A DNA stretch of 28,775 nt from Pseudomonas eucalypticola. Lineage in GTDB: Bacteria; Pseudomonadota; Gammaproteobacteria; Pseudomonadales; Pseudomonadaceae. Under the pieces are notes generated by a model. That model was given only the letters and a program-made list of their open reading frames with translations. It was not told where the DNA came from and searched no databases. The position numbers and the translations under genes are program-made. Positions 1 to 8,881 of this stretch are shown here, one piece after another; position 1 is the first letter of the stretch, and each line of letters begins with the position of its first letter. The stretch is from assembly GCF_013374995.1 (NCBI RefSeq), contig NZ_CP056031.1:1-28775 (forward strand), read 5' to 3'.

Positions 1-195
1 TTCACCATCGAATGTTTCGTGTTCACGAAAAATTTGTTGTGGTTACTCATGTTCTTCCCATACACCTGGTGCTATACGCCATTTGTTTGTATGACCCTCG
101 GGCATTTGAAATCATTTACCTTTGGGGTCGTACCAAGGCGTTTACGTTCGTGGGCAATTTTTATTACTGGAGAGCGGCGACCTACAGCCCCCTAG
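1..195 (+). CDS. virB3: VirB3-like T4SS inner-membrane protein, C-terminal part (continues from 28671)
   Basis: This is the second half of the gene that starts at 28671. Frame 1 is open from base 1 and joins the 35 codons at the other end of the window without loss of frame, giving about 99 aa as written. VirB3 is a small inner-membrane protein that works with the VirB4 ATPase in pilus and channel assembly. Hydrophobic stretches (LLWLLMFFPYTW, WAIF) fit. The printed C-terminus (ITGERRPTAP) does not look like VirB3, whereas the frame entered by adding one T to the T5 run at 158-162 reads YYWRAATYSPLEFNVGKK, which matches the W-x-S/Y-SP pattern of VirB3 C-termini. I therefore infer a 1-base homopolymer deletion here and a true end close to the virB4 start at 259. 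Confidence 0.8.
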   Translation, partial: FTIECFVFTKNLLWLLMFFPYTWCYTPFVCMTLGHLKSFTFGVVPRRLRSWAIFITGERRPTAP

Positions 196-258
196 AGTTC
201 AATGTAGGTAAGAAGCTGAGCAAGCGGAAACTGCGGAAACTACAGAAAAGGGGTTGTT

Positions 259-2695
259 ATGAGTTTTGCCGAAAAGCTGAAAAAGAAGGTAATCAAAATC
301 GAGCCGCCTGTTTCTAACAAGCTGCCCTTTGAAGTGCACCTTGATAAACACACGATCATGACCAAAGACCGGGATTACATGCAAGTAATCCGGTTGACGG
401 GCGCAAGCTTTGAGAGCGCCGACGATGAACAGTTAAACATCTTGCATAAACGCCTTAACTCACTGTTCAAAAATATCTCAAGCCATAACGTCGCGTTGTG
501 GCAGCACATTATCCGGCGCCGGGAAACGAAATACCCACCTGGGGAGTTTCCCGAAGGGTTCGCTAAAGACCTGAACGAAAAGTATTCCTCTCGCCTGTCC
601 GGCGAAAAACTGCGCGTCAATGAGCTGTATCTGACGGTGATTTACCGTCCCTTCCCGTCGATCTTCTCGAATACCGTGTTCAAGCTGGTCTCCAGCGCCG
701 ACAAGGCCACTCGCGAAGCGGAGCGCCTGCAAGCGGTCGAAGTGCTGAACAAGGTGGTTCGGCAAATCATGCGCAGCCTGCGCCGCTATGACGCGGAAAA
801 GCTGGGGATCTACAAATACCAGGGCATCTACTGCTCGGAGCCGATGGAACTCATGAGCTTTCTGCTCAATGGCCGGTGGCAGCGCGTGGCCCTCGCTCAA
901 GCGCCCCTGCGTAAGCTGGTGGCCGCAACTCGCCCGTTCTTTGGTAACGAGACGGTTGAGGTTCGCAGCGCCACTGGCACGTTCTACGGCGCCCTCCTGG
1001 GCATAGGGCTCATACCCACGGAAACTAGCTCTGTTTTCCTGAATGAATTGCTCAACCGCGCCGTATGACTTCGTATTGACGCAATCTTTCAGTTTCATCA
1101 AGCAAGAAACAGCGCGGCGGAGTATGAAGACCGCGCAGATCGTATGGAAAGTGCCGAAGATGATGCAACGTCGCAGATAGATGAAATTTGACGAAGCCCT
1201 CGACGATCTGGCATCGCGGCGGATCGTGATGGGGGAACATCATTTTAACCTGTTCGTTAAATCCGATACTGTCGAAGCCTGAACGACAACGTGGCCGATG
1301 CCGTTGAAACGTTAGGCGGAACCGGCATGACACCTGCACGGGAAGACTTGGCTATTGTCGCTGCTTACTGGGCTCAGTTTCCGGGGCAATTTAAAGACCG
1401 CCCCCGCGTGTCTGGTATCAATAGTAAGAATTTCAGCGGCTTTGCACCGATGCACAACTTCCCCGCTGGGCGCCTGACCAATAACCATTGGGGGGACGCC
1501 TTGACTATGTACATGACCACGGCGGGAACCCCCTATTATTTTTCGTTCCATGCTTCCGATCCACAAGACAAGAACGACATTAAGATTAAAGATGTTGGGC
1601 ATACGATGGTATTAGGCCCGACTGGCTCGGGCAAAACCGCTTGGATCGCGTTTAACCTGGCTATGCTGGTGAAATTCCGCGCCACCTGTGTCCTGTTCAC
1701 GGAAAGACCGGGATACCGAAATCATCATTCGCGCATTGGGCGGCAAATATTACCCCATTCAAAGCGGCGTGCGGACCAACTGGAACCCGTTCAAGCTGGA
1801 TCTGCACAACCCCATTACTGGCCCGTTCCTCAAGCGCCTGACCTTGTACCTGGCCGCTGCCCAAGGCGACGTGACCAAACTGGAAGTTGGAGAGGTTGAA
1901 CAAATTGAGGCCGCTGTAAACTCGGTGTTGCGCCTGGACCTGGAACATCGGCGCCTGGCCGCGTCCTGGATTATCTGGAACAGGACTCACTGATTTACCG
2001 GCGTTTGCAACGGTGGTGCCACTCGCGCCGGAACGGCCAGCCGGACGGTGAAAACGCTTGGGTATTCGATAATCAAACTGACACCCTGGCCGCATCTTTG
2101 GGCGAAAAACTTGATTACCGGCTTCGATGTGACGGCGTTCCTCGATCACGCTGAATTGCGCGCCCCGATCAATATGTATCTGTTTCACCTGGTATCGACT
2201 CTGGTTGACGGTCGCCGGTTTGCGTTGTTCATTGCGGAGTTCTGGAAAGCACTGGGTGACCCACCGTTTCAATCATTCGTGCAAGATCAGTTGAAGACCA
2301 TCCGTAAAAACAATGGCTTTGTAGTGCTGGACTCGCAGTCACCCAATGACGCGCTTAGCAGCCCTATTTGCGACACGCTGATTGAACAGACGCCGAACAA
2401 AGTATTGTTCCCGAACGACAAGGCCGATTATGCGCAATACAAAAAACTCGGCACCTCGGATCGTGTGTTCCAGTTGGTAAAAGAGACTGACCCGGAAGCA
2501 AGCCGGGTGTTTGTTTTGCAACAAGGGCATAGCTCCGTTGTGTGCCGCTTCGATATGGAGGGTATGAAATACGAACTGGATGTATTGTCGAGTAAAAAAC
2601 ACACTGTCGCCCTGGTGGAGAAACTGCGGGCCGAACATGGTGAGCAACCAGAAAACTGGCTGCCTCACTTCAAAACTGCGGAGAGAAAATCATGA
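259..2695 (+). pseudogene. virB4: VirB4-like T4SS ATPase, interrupted by about seven frameshifts as written
   Basis: VirB4 is the large inner-membrane-associated ATPase that powers T4SS assembly. The start at 259 follows AAGGGG. The span equals about 812 codons, the normal VirB4 size, and homology to the family can be followed end to end only by changing frame: near 1056-1062, 1108-1111, 1187-1189 (extra T), 1277-1280 (missing C), 1702 (extra G), 1963-1966 and 2104-2111. Stitched together it shows the CagE/TrbE/VirB N-domain, Walker A GPTGSGKT at 1615-1638, and the C-terminal motifs FVQDQLKTIRKNNGFVV and the QGHSSVVCRFD block. The Walker B region reads IAEFW near 2234-2248 where the family usually has a DE pair. 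The stop overlaps the virB5 start (ATGA). Sequencing error is the likeliest cause of the indels; otherwise the T4SS is dead. Confidence 0.85.
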
Positions 2696-3423
2696 TGATG
2701 ACTATTAAACGCCTGTCCTTTGTAGTGGGGTTGGCTACCGCTTTCGGCTCCGGTGCCGCGTTGGCCGACGTGGTGCCGGTTATTGATGGTCTAGCCATTG
2801 AAAAGGCAATTGCCAATGGCGTGATTATGAGTAACCAGTTGACCCAAATTGAGAACAATTTGAGGGTCGCGCAAAACCAATACAGCTCGCTCACGGGTAG
2901 TCGCGGCCTGGGTACCCTTTTGTCGGACTCGCCCCGTAACGGCCTGCCTGCTAACTGGGCCGAAGGGATGGCCCTGCTGAACAGCAACAGCGGCGCCACT
3001 TATGGCGACCTGGCTAGTTCGGCCACCCAAATTCGCCAGGCGCAAGCGGTACTTTCTTCTTCCGAAGCAGCGTCTTTGTCGCCTCAAATGCAGTCGTATC
3101 TGTCGCAGATGCGCAACATGAGCGCGAACCAGCAGGCACTGGGGCAAGCGGCCTACACCAACTCCGCGACCCGCATAGCCACCTTGGAGCGGCTTACCAA
3201 CAGCATCAATGCACAAACGGACCCGAAAGCGATTATGGACCTCCAGGCGGTCGCGCAGTCAGAACAAGCCAAGCTTGCCAATGACCAAGCGCAACTGCAA
3301 AGCGTGCAGCAACTGACGCAAGCTAATGACCAGGCGGCGCGTCAGATGCAAAACGAAATGCGTATGCAGGTTAGTGGAAGTGCTGACTTCCCGGCCTTGG
3401 ATACGTCGATTCCATCTAACTAA
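2692..3423 (+). CDS. virB5: VirB5-like minor pilin / pilus-tip protein
   Basis: A 243-aa protein with an N-terminal signal peptide (hydrophobic FVVGLATAFGSGAALA, likely cleavage ALA25-D26) and a long helical, Gln/Asn/Ala-rich body, as in VirB5/TrbJ-type minor pilins that sit at the T-pilus tip and contact recipients. It overlaps the virB4 stop by 4 bases and precedes a lipoprotein gene and virB6, the standard order. Three consecutive ATGs (2692, 2695, 2698) leave the exact start open. The tail GSADFPALDTS is nearly repeated in the tail of the next gene product (GQADFPSLDTS), which is unusual. Family call is by context, signal peptide and composition more than by a catalytic motif. Confidence 0.85.
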   Translation: MMMTIKRLSFVVGLATAFGSGAALADVVPVIDGLAIEKAIANGVIMSNQLTQIENNLRVAQNQYSSLTGSRGLGTLLSDSPRNGLPANWAEGMALLNSNSGATYGDLASSATQIRQAQAVLSSSEAASLSPQMQSYLSQMRNMSANQQALGQAAYTNSATRIATLERLTNSINAQTDPKAIMDLQAVAQSEQAKLANDQAQLQSVQQLTQANDQAARQMQNEMRMQVSGSADFPALDTSIPSN

Positions 3424-3442
3424 CTTCTACGGAAAGAAAAGT

Positions 3443-3622
3443 ATGAAAAAGTTTATCGCTCTCGCCTTCGTCCTGGTTTGTCTGTCGGGCTGCTGGGATG
3501 AGAAAGATAAGGTAGTTTGTGACGCTGCTTGCCGGGCCGAAAGGTCCGGCCAGGCCGACTTTCCCAGCTTGGATACCAGCGCCCCGGACTCGTTTAAAAA
3601 ATCCCCTGATAAGGGGCATTAA
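3443..3622 (+). CDS. Small lipoprotein between virB5 and virB6
   Basis: A 59-aa precursor beginning MKKFIALAFVLVCLSGC with a clear lipobox (LSGC, lipidated Cys17), so the mature product of about 43 residues should be membrane anchored. A GGAAAG ribosome-binding site lies 8-9 bases upstream of the ATG. Genes in this position of VirB operons often encode entry-exclusion or VirB7-like lipoproteins, but a separate VirB7 candidate lies at 4718, so an exclusion or accessory role is more likely; this is inference. The mature part carries three Cys residues and shares the motif ADFPxLDTSxP with the VirB5 C-terminus. The hairpin CCCCT-GATA-AGGGG at 3603-3616 sits in its last codons and, read on the minus strand, resembles an intrinsic terminator followed by T6. 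Confidence 0.7.
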   Translation: MKKFIALAFVLVCLSGCWDEKDKVVCDAACRAERSGQADFPSLDTSAPDSFKKSPDKGH

Positions 3623-3637
3623 CCCGGAGTCTCGGCT

Positions 3638-4584
3638 ATGGCTACTCAGGTTTATACCGAAGTCCTTACGTTCGTAAGTGGAATGACGACTACCTTCATC
3701 ACGCAGAACGTGGTTAACGTGGCGAATGCTATTGCGCCCGCTGTGAATACACTGCTCGCGGTGTATATCATGTTTGGGGCTATGCGCTGTTCCGTGGTGG
3801 CGGTCAACAAGAACCCATGATGGATGGCTTACAACGCATTCTCAAGATGGTCTGCATCCTGTATGTGGGCTTTCAATTTGCCGCATATAACCAGTATGTT
3901 GTTAACACCTTCAACGTCGCGCCCCTGGAGCTGGGTACGGCTTTTTTTGGTGCGAATGATACCACCACAATATTCGGCTCACTTGATAGCATCCTGGTTA
4001 AAGGGTTCACTGCCGGTAAGAAATTTTGGGACCAGGGCGGTATCCTGGTTGGTGATCCCGGCATGTATATGGTGGCCATATTGGTATGGGGACAAACCAT
4101 CATTGTTACGGCCTATGCCTGCTTCCTGATTGTGGCTTCACAAATCGCACTGGCTATCATCCTCGCGCTGGGTCCGCTGTTCATCTTCTCTCTGATGTTT
4201 CAGGCCACCTCTGATTACTTCAGTCGCTGGGTTCAGCAACTTTCAAACTATGCGCTTGTCATTCTGATGACCATCGCTGCTAACGCGCTGATTATGACGC
4301 TGTATGAGCGTGCATCGACCGGGGCGGCGGCGATCACCAGCACGGCACAGATTAACCAGCTGTTCCCGTTCCTGGTGACTGGGGCTATCTCGCTCTTGTG
4401 CCTGGCTCAAATCCCGTCAAAAGCGGCGGGCCTGGCTGGTGGCGTCTCGATCAACTCTTACGGCGCCGGTCGCTTGGCTGCGCGAATGCTCCAGCGCAGT
4501 CTGCGTTCAATCCTGCCTCGCCGCCGTCCTGGCGGTGGTGGTGGTGAGCGAAAACGCCCACGGGGCGGCTCTATCCGCACATAA
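3638..4584 (+). pseudogene. virB6: VirB6-like polytopic inner-membrane protein, one apparent 1-base deletion
   Basis: VirB6 (TrbL superfamily) is the polytopic inner-membrane channel component of the T4SS. The start at 3638 follows GGAG with good spacing. As written the frame breaks: codons 3638-3820 end early, and the remainder is open from 3817. Adding one T to the TTT at 3769-3773 gives MFWGYALFRGGGQQEPMMDGLQ, a typical VirB6 stretch, and one protein of about 315 aa with five or more hydrophobic segments (for example MVAILVWGQTIIVTAYACF and LAIILALGPLFIFSLMF). The C-terminus is Arg/Gly-rich (RRRPGGGGGERKRPRGG), unusual for VirB6 and perhaps itself affected by an indel. I read the break as a homopolymer sequencing error, not a true pseudogene, but cannot prove it. 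Confidence 0.85.
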
Positions 4585-4654
4585 CCATTGGTCGGCAACC
4601 ACGGACGGTCTAGGCAGTGAAGCCCCCCAAACAACAGAAACGCCTTTTCTGTAT

Positions 4655-4696
4655 AGACGGAACATAGTAAAGTGTTGCTATGTATCCGTCTTTTTT
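4655..4696 (+). terminator. Intrinsic terminator inside the transfer operon
   Basis: AGACGGAACATAG (4655-4667) pairs with CTATGTATCCGTCT (4678-4691) leaving one bulged A, and a run of six T follows. It sits between virB6 and virB7, with no gene on the other strand to serve. It could attenuate or uncouple expression of virB7-virB1 from the upstream genes. The 4585-4717 gap also has the short stem ACAGAAA/TTTCTGT (4634-4652 area). Confidence 0.75.
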
Positions 4697-4717
4697 GTGT
4701 GCGTGAGGAAAGTAGAA

Positions 4718-4903
4718 ATGAAGAACGTTTTTCGTGTACTTGTCTTGTCCGCCATCTTCGCAGCCGCTGGCTGCGCCCATCAGCCGCCGTCGTGCGACGG
4801 CAAAGCGCGTCGCCCTATCAACGCTGACCGTGAAGCGGGTATCTCCTACCCGAGCTGTGGCCAGGCCGTCGCCTTCAACGCATTCGACCTGGGAGACGGC
4901 TAA
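4718..4903 (+). CDS. virB7: VirB7-like outer-membrane lipoprotein
   Basis: A 61-aa precursor with a lipoprotein signal peptide ending AAGC (Cys19), giving a mature lipoprotein of about 43 residues with two further Cys. VirB7 lipoproteins bind VirB9 and VirB10 in the outer-membrane core complex; the position directly before virB8-virB9-virB10, the size and the lipobox support this role. The start is chosen because GAGGAAAG stands 7-9 bases upstream; the in-frame upstream extension runs back through the terminator and is rejected. The stop codon overlaps the virB8 start (TAATG), so the two are translationally coupled. Confidence 0.75.
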   Translation: MKNVFRVLVLSAIFAAAGCAHQPPSCDGKARRPINADREAGISYPSCGQAVAFNAFDLGDG

Positions 4904-5790
4904 TGGATAAGCGCCAAAAACTCCCACCTGAGTCCGAAAAAACCAGCGCCGATGACAAGGCGCTTCAACGCTTTCTCGGCACCATCAATTCGTTCGTAGA
5001 GTCACACGACGATATTCAACAAATCCTCCAGGCTTCGCAGTCCTGGGCAGATACCGAAGTTGAACGTCTGGAAAAGGCTAAGACCTGGGCCTATCGCATC
5101 GCAGGTGGCGCGGTGCTGTTTGCCTGCGGTGCGTTGTGGGTCGCACATGAAGCTATTCAAACGGCCATGGTGCCGCCACCGCCTCCACAAGTGCTGGTGA
5201 TGAATGAGACCACCGGCGCCATTAATCCGCTTATGTCGCTGACGGAAGTCAAGGTTAAGTATGAAGACGCTTTGCTACGGCGGGCGCTCAATACTTTCTC
5301 CATCTGCCGGGAACGCTATATCCGGGACATGGCAGAAAGTGACTACTTCTGCGCGGCCTCGTTTATGTCGCCACAACTGCAATCCCAATGGGCGAAATAT
5401 TGGGATACCGAAAACCCCAACGGACCACTTACCGTATATGGCAACCGTGCCAGCGTCAAAGTGCAAATTGAAAGTATTTCGCCGCGCCAAAATAGCCAGG
5501 GCATAGTTGACACTGCGCAAATTTACTTTACGCGCACTGTGACTGAGAACGGCACGCCGACTGTGACCCACTGGGTCGCTGACGTTAGTTTCAAAATGGT
5601 CAATCTGCCCAAGGAAGAAGCCCAGCGCCGCGTTAACGATATTGGGTTGCAGATTACCCAGTACAACACTAACCAGGTGCTGAGCGCGGCCAGCCCCGCT
5701 GCTCGCAACCAGGCCCCGGCGCCCGTAACCGCAGCCCCGCGCCAGGGGCTGACGGCACCGGCCTACTCGCCAAACCAGGGGAGGGACTGA
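4903..5790 (+). CDS. virB8: VirB8-like T4SS scaffold protein
   Basis: A 295-aa bitopic inner-membrane protein: cytoplasmic N-terminus of about 60 residues, one transmembrane helix (about 64-85, AGGAVLFACGALWVAHEA), and a periplasmic VirB8/TrbF domain (about 105-250, including the conserved EALLRRALNxF-like and VxIESISP strands). VirB8 nucleates T4SS assembly and links the core complex to the inner-membrane parts. The C-terminal 45 residues are Ala/Pro/Gln-rich and extend beyond the usual domain of about 230-240 aa. Coupled to virB7 by TAATG and followed after 2 bases by virB9. Confidence 0.93.
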   Translation: MDKRQKLPPESEKTSADDKALQRFLGTINSFVESHDDIQQILQASQSWADTEVERLEKAKTWAYRIAGGAVLFACGALWVAHEAIQTAMVPPPPPQVLVMNETTGAINPLMSLTEVKVKYEDALLRRALNTFSICRERYIRDMAESDYFCAASFMSPQLQSQWAKYWDTENPNGPLTVYGNRASVKVQIESISPRQNSQGIVDTAQIYFTRTVTENGTPTVTHWVADVSFKMVNLPKEEAQRRVNDIGLQITQYNTNQVLSAASPAARNQAPAPVTAAPRQGLTAPAYSPNQGRD

Positions 5791-5792
5791 CC

Positions 5793-6605
5793 ATGAAGCT
5801 AACGCCGATTGCTTTCGCCTTGCTGCTCGGGTGCGCCTGGGTCCACCAGGCAAGTGCTGCGCAGACGCCAGTGGCTGCGCATCAAGACAAGCGCGTGCGG
5901 TTCGTTGATTACGACCCGTACGACATTGTTACGCTCAAGTCCCGTATTGGCCGGGATACGCTGGTTATGTTCAGCCCGGATGAAAAGATTTTGGATATGG
6001 GCGGTGGCTACACTGATGCCTGGGGGGTAGGCACCATCACTTCGCGCAATGGGTTCTTCATCAAGCCCCAACGGGGCAGCCCGAACACCAACATTCACAT
6101 TGTAACCAACAAGCGCGTTTACAACCTGGATATGGTATTGGCCGCTTCCAACAAGGAAGTGAGTTATGAATTTGTCCAATTCCGCTATCCCGAAGATGAA
6201 CTAAAACAGCGCCGCGCTAAAGGCCAGGCCGATCTGGTCAAAAAGATGCTTGCGCAGGGTGATGGTCGCGCACAGAACGAGAATTACACCGTTGAGGGTT
6301 CGACCACTATTGAACCTAATCGCGTGGTGGACAATGGCCTGGCCACTTACGTGACGTTTCCTCCACGGGCAAAACTTCCGCAAATCTACTACCTGAATGA
6401 AGAAGGCAAGGAAGTTATGGCGAGCTGGAACGTCGAAAACGACGTTGTGGTTATCCATGACGTGAAGCCGAAATTTATTTTCCGTAGTGGCGAGCTTGTG
6501 ACCTGCATTTACAACGAATCTTACGACCCCAACGGCGGCGAACGCCCCGCGACTAAAACCCAGTCACCGCATGTTGAGCGCGTATTGAAGGAGGCCGACC
6601 AATGA
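5793..6605 (+). CDS. virB9: VirB9-like T4SS core protein
   Basis: A 270-aa secreted protein with a signal peptide (about 22-23 residues, cleavage near ASAA/QTP), followed by the VirB9/CagX/TrbG fold: an N-terminal beta domain (FVDYDPYDIVTLKSRIG, IHIVTNKRVYNLDM) and the C-terminal domain (TYVTFPPRAKLPQIYYLNEEG, VVVIHDVKPKFIFRSG) that joins VirB7 and VirB10 in the outer-membrane ring. The start follows GGGAGGG. The stop overlaps the virB10 ATG (ATGA). Confidence 0.95.
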   Translation: MKLTPIAFALLLGCAWVHQASAAQTPVAAHQDKRVRFVDYDPYDIVTLKSRIGRDTLVMFSPDEKILDMGGGYTDAWGVGTITSRNGFFIKPQRGSPNTNIHIVTNKRVYNLDMVLAASNKEVSYEFVQFRYPEDELKQRRAKGQADLVKKMLAQGDGRAQNENYTVEGSTTIEPNRVVDNGLATYVTFPPRAKLPQIYYLNEEGKEVMASWNVENDVVVIHDVKPKFIFRSGELVTCIYNESYDPNGGERPATKTQSPHVERVLKEADQ

Positions 6606-7801
6606 AAATGCCATGGAATCGCAAGGACGAATATGAAGAAGAAGACGATGAAGTAGTAGAACAACCTATCGAGGGCGACCGTAAGATTGCGTCGGTCAAC
6701 AAGGGCCTGGGTATACAGGCGCGGCTGATGAACATTGTCGGCGGCGTCTGCATCATCGCCTTCGGCGGCTGGTTTTTGTTCCACTATTACGCGGGCCTGT
6801 ATCAAGAGCGCCAGGAAAAGAAAGACCGCGCCGTCGACACCACGCAAACGGCCTCCACCCAACTGCCCCCGTTGAAGGTCGCGGCGCTGGAAACGCCACA
6901 GCAGCCCGCTGGCCAGGCTGCGCCGCCACAACCTCATATCCAGGCACAGGCTGCCAATGGCCAACCCGTAAAATCGCCGGCACAGATCGAACGGGAAGAA
7001 CGCTTGTCGTCGTCCGTGAAGTTCAAGCTTGACGGCACCGGTCCTTCCCTCGCGCAAGCTGCATCGAGCAATACAGCAGCAGGCAGCCAGCGCGGTACCG
7101 GTGGCCAGCCCGGGCAGGGCGGCCAGGGCCTGACGGGCAACCCGGGAGACCGGCTATCCCAGTCGCTGCAATCGGCGCAGATGGACCCAGTAGAGGCATA
7201 CCGCCTTGGTGATCCTGGGTTGATGGTGTATCAGGGCGAGGCGATTCCCTGCGTGGTTCGCCCTGCATTGGATTCGTCCTTGGTAGGCATGGTGCAGTGT
7301 GTGCAATCGGATGACCTGTGGTCTGCCGATCACAGCGCCATCGTTGCCGAACGCGGCACCATTTACACCGGCCAGCAGTTGATGGGCCTTGCCCGTGGCA
7401 ATCGCCGGTTGCCGATCGTGTGGACCAGGGGCCGCACGCCGATGCCGAACAATGTGGCCTTTAACCTGAGTTCAGCGGCGACTGATGAACTGGGCCGCAC
7501 CGGCGTTACCGGGGACGTTGACTATCACCTGGCCGAACGCTGGGGGCCTATCGTCGCGCTGAGTGTTATCGACGACGTGGGGGCCTATCTACAGGCCACC
7601 CAGCAAAGCAACAGCGGCAACAACACCACGCTCAACCTGGGCAACACCACCAATGGCGGGCAGGAACTGGCAACTGAGATTTTCAAGGAAGCCGCCAATA
7701 TCCCCAACACCCTCACCCGTAACCAGGGCGCCAATATCTATATCTACGTGGCTCGGGATATTGACTTCAACAAGGTCTATAGCCTGGAGTACAAGCAATG
7801 A
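6602..7801 (+). CDS. virB10: VirB10-like T4SS core/energy-sensing protein
   Basis: A 399-aa protein that spans both membranes in T4SS cores: acidic cytoplasmic N-terminus (EEEDDEVVEQ), one transmembrane helix (about 40-62, GGVCIIAFGGWFLFHYYAG), a long Pro/Gln/Ala-rich periplasmic linker (about 75-190) and the conserved VirB10/TrbI C-terminal domain (about 200-399; GEAIPCVV, ERGTIYTGQQLMG, RTPMPNNVAFNLSSAATDELGRTGVTGDVD). It passes energy state from VirB11/VirD4 to the outer-membrane pore. Four-base overlaps with virB9 and virB11 on either side show tight translational coupling. Confidence 0.95.
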   Translation: MKMPWNRKDEYEEEDDEVVEQPIEGDRKIASVNKGLGIQARLMNIVGGVCIIAFGGWFLFHYYAGLYQERQEKKDRAVDTTQTASTQLPPLKVAALETPQQPAGQAAPPQPHIQAQAANGQPVKSPAQIEREERLSSSVKFKLDGTGPSLAQAASSNTAAGSQRGTGGQPGQGGQGLTGNPGDRLSQSLQSAQMDPVEAYRLGDPGLMVYQGEAIPCVVRPALDSSLVGMVQCVQSDDLWSADHSAIVAERGTIYTGQQLMGLARGNRRLPIVWTRGRTPMPNNVAFNLSSAATDELGRTGVTGDVDYHLAERWGPIVALSVIDDVGAYLQATQQSNSGNNTTLNLGNTTNGGQELATEIFKEAANIPNTLTRNQGANIYIYVARDIDFNKVYSLEYKQ

Positions 7802-8871
7802 ATGCGAGCTGTGATGAAGTGCTGGATGAAGCCACGGCTGAACGACTGCACACCGTAGAAATCCACCTCCAGGTGCTCGCCGGGTACCTGGCAGGTGATT
7901 ACAACGAACTGTGCATTAACGCACCTGGTGAACTGTGGACCTACACCCACGGGCACTGGGTACCGGTCTCCATGCCCGAACTTGACTACGTGTGGTGTGA
8001 GGAACTAAGCCGCTTGGTGGCTAACTTCTCCGGGCAGACCCGGCAAGCGATTATCAGCGCGGAGCTGCCGGGTGAGCAGCGTATTGAAATCGTGTTGCCA
8101 CCCGTTACCGAAGTACCAAGCATCACCATTCGCCTCCCCCCAAAAGGGAAGGCATTTTCGCTTGAGGACATTATTAGCTTCGGTAGTTTCAAACGGACTG
8201 AATGGGTTCAAACTCGGGGCATTAGTGCCGCCGAACGCGCCGAATTACATGGAGACCTGACAGCAAAAGAGTTGCAGTTGCTGGAGCTGTTCAATGCCAG
8301 GGACGTAACCGGGTTCTTGTGCGCGGCGGTGGTAGGCAAACAGAACATCTTTTTTGTCGGAGAAACTGGTTCTGGTAAAACCGCGCTCATGAATGCTTTG
8401 GGCCACAAGATTCCGGCTGACGAACGTTTAGTTACCGTAGAGGATACCCGCGAATCTCGCTTGCCTCACCGCAACCAGGTTAACTTAAAGTTCAGCCGGG
8501 ATAGCGCAGCCCCTGAACGTATCCGCGTAAAGGGTGTATTGGCCTCTACGTTGCGCCAGTTCCCAAGCCGCGTGCTTTTGGCGGAAATACGTGGCGATGA
8601 AGCGTATTTCTTTTTTCAAAACGTCGTGAACAGTGGCCACCCTGGAACAATGGCCAGCTTTCACGCCAACAGCCCCAAAATGGCATTCCGTCGCATGGCG
8701 AATATGATTCAAGCCAGCCCGGAAGGCAGCCAATTATCACAGGACTTGATTATCAAAGACCTGTACTCATTGATTAATATTGTTATTCAGTGCGAGCGCG
8801 ACGAAAACGGGAAGCCGTTCGTTAGCCAGATTTATTACGACCCTGAATACGCGATTAAGATTGCCGGTTAG
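7798..8871 (+). CDS. virB11: VirB11-like hexameric traffic ATPase
   Basis: A 357-aa secretion NTPase. Visible motifs: Walker A GETGSGKT (residues 188-195), Asp box VTVEDTRE, Walker B VLLAEIRGDEAY, and His box SGHPGTMASFHANS. The N-terminal domain (about 1-160) matches VirB11 subfamily proteins. VirB11 works at the cytoplasmic face with VirB4 and VirD4 to switch between pilus building and DNA export. No motif residue looks altered, in contrast to the frame-disrupted virB4. Overlaps virB10 by 4 bases. Confidence 0.96.
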   Translation: MNASCDEVLDEATAERLHTVEIHLQVLAGYLAGDYNELCINAPGELWTYTHGHWVPVSMPELDYVWCEELSRLVANFSGQTRQAIISAELPGEQRIEIVLPPVTEVPSITIRLPPKGKAFSLEDIISFGSFKRTEWVQTRGISAAERAELHGDLTAKELQLLELFNARDVTGFLCAAVVGKQNIFFVGETGSGKTALMNALGHKIPADERLVTVEDTRESRLPHRNQVNLKFSRDSAAPERIRVKGVLASTLRQFPSRVLLAEIRGDEAYFFFQNVVNSGHPGTMASFHANSPKMAFRRMANMIQASPEGSQLSQDLIIKDLYSLINIVIQCERDENGKPFVSQIYYDPEYAIKIAG

Positions 8872-8881
8872 GAGGCGCTGT

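Noticed and set aside
478..1101. 207-aa minus-strand ORF
   Set aside because: Antisense to the virB4 N-terminal domain, which has clear homology on the + strand.
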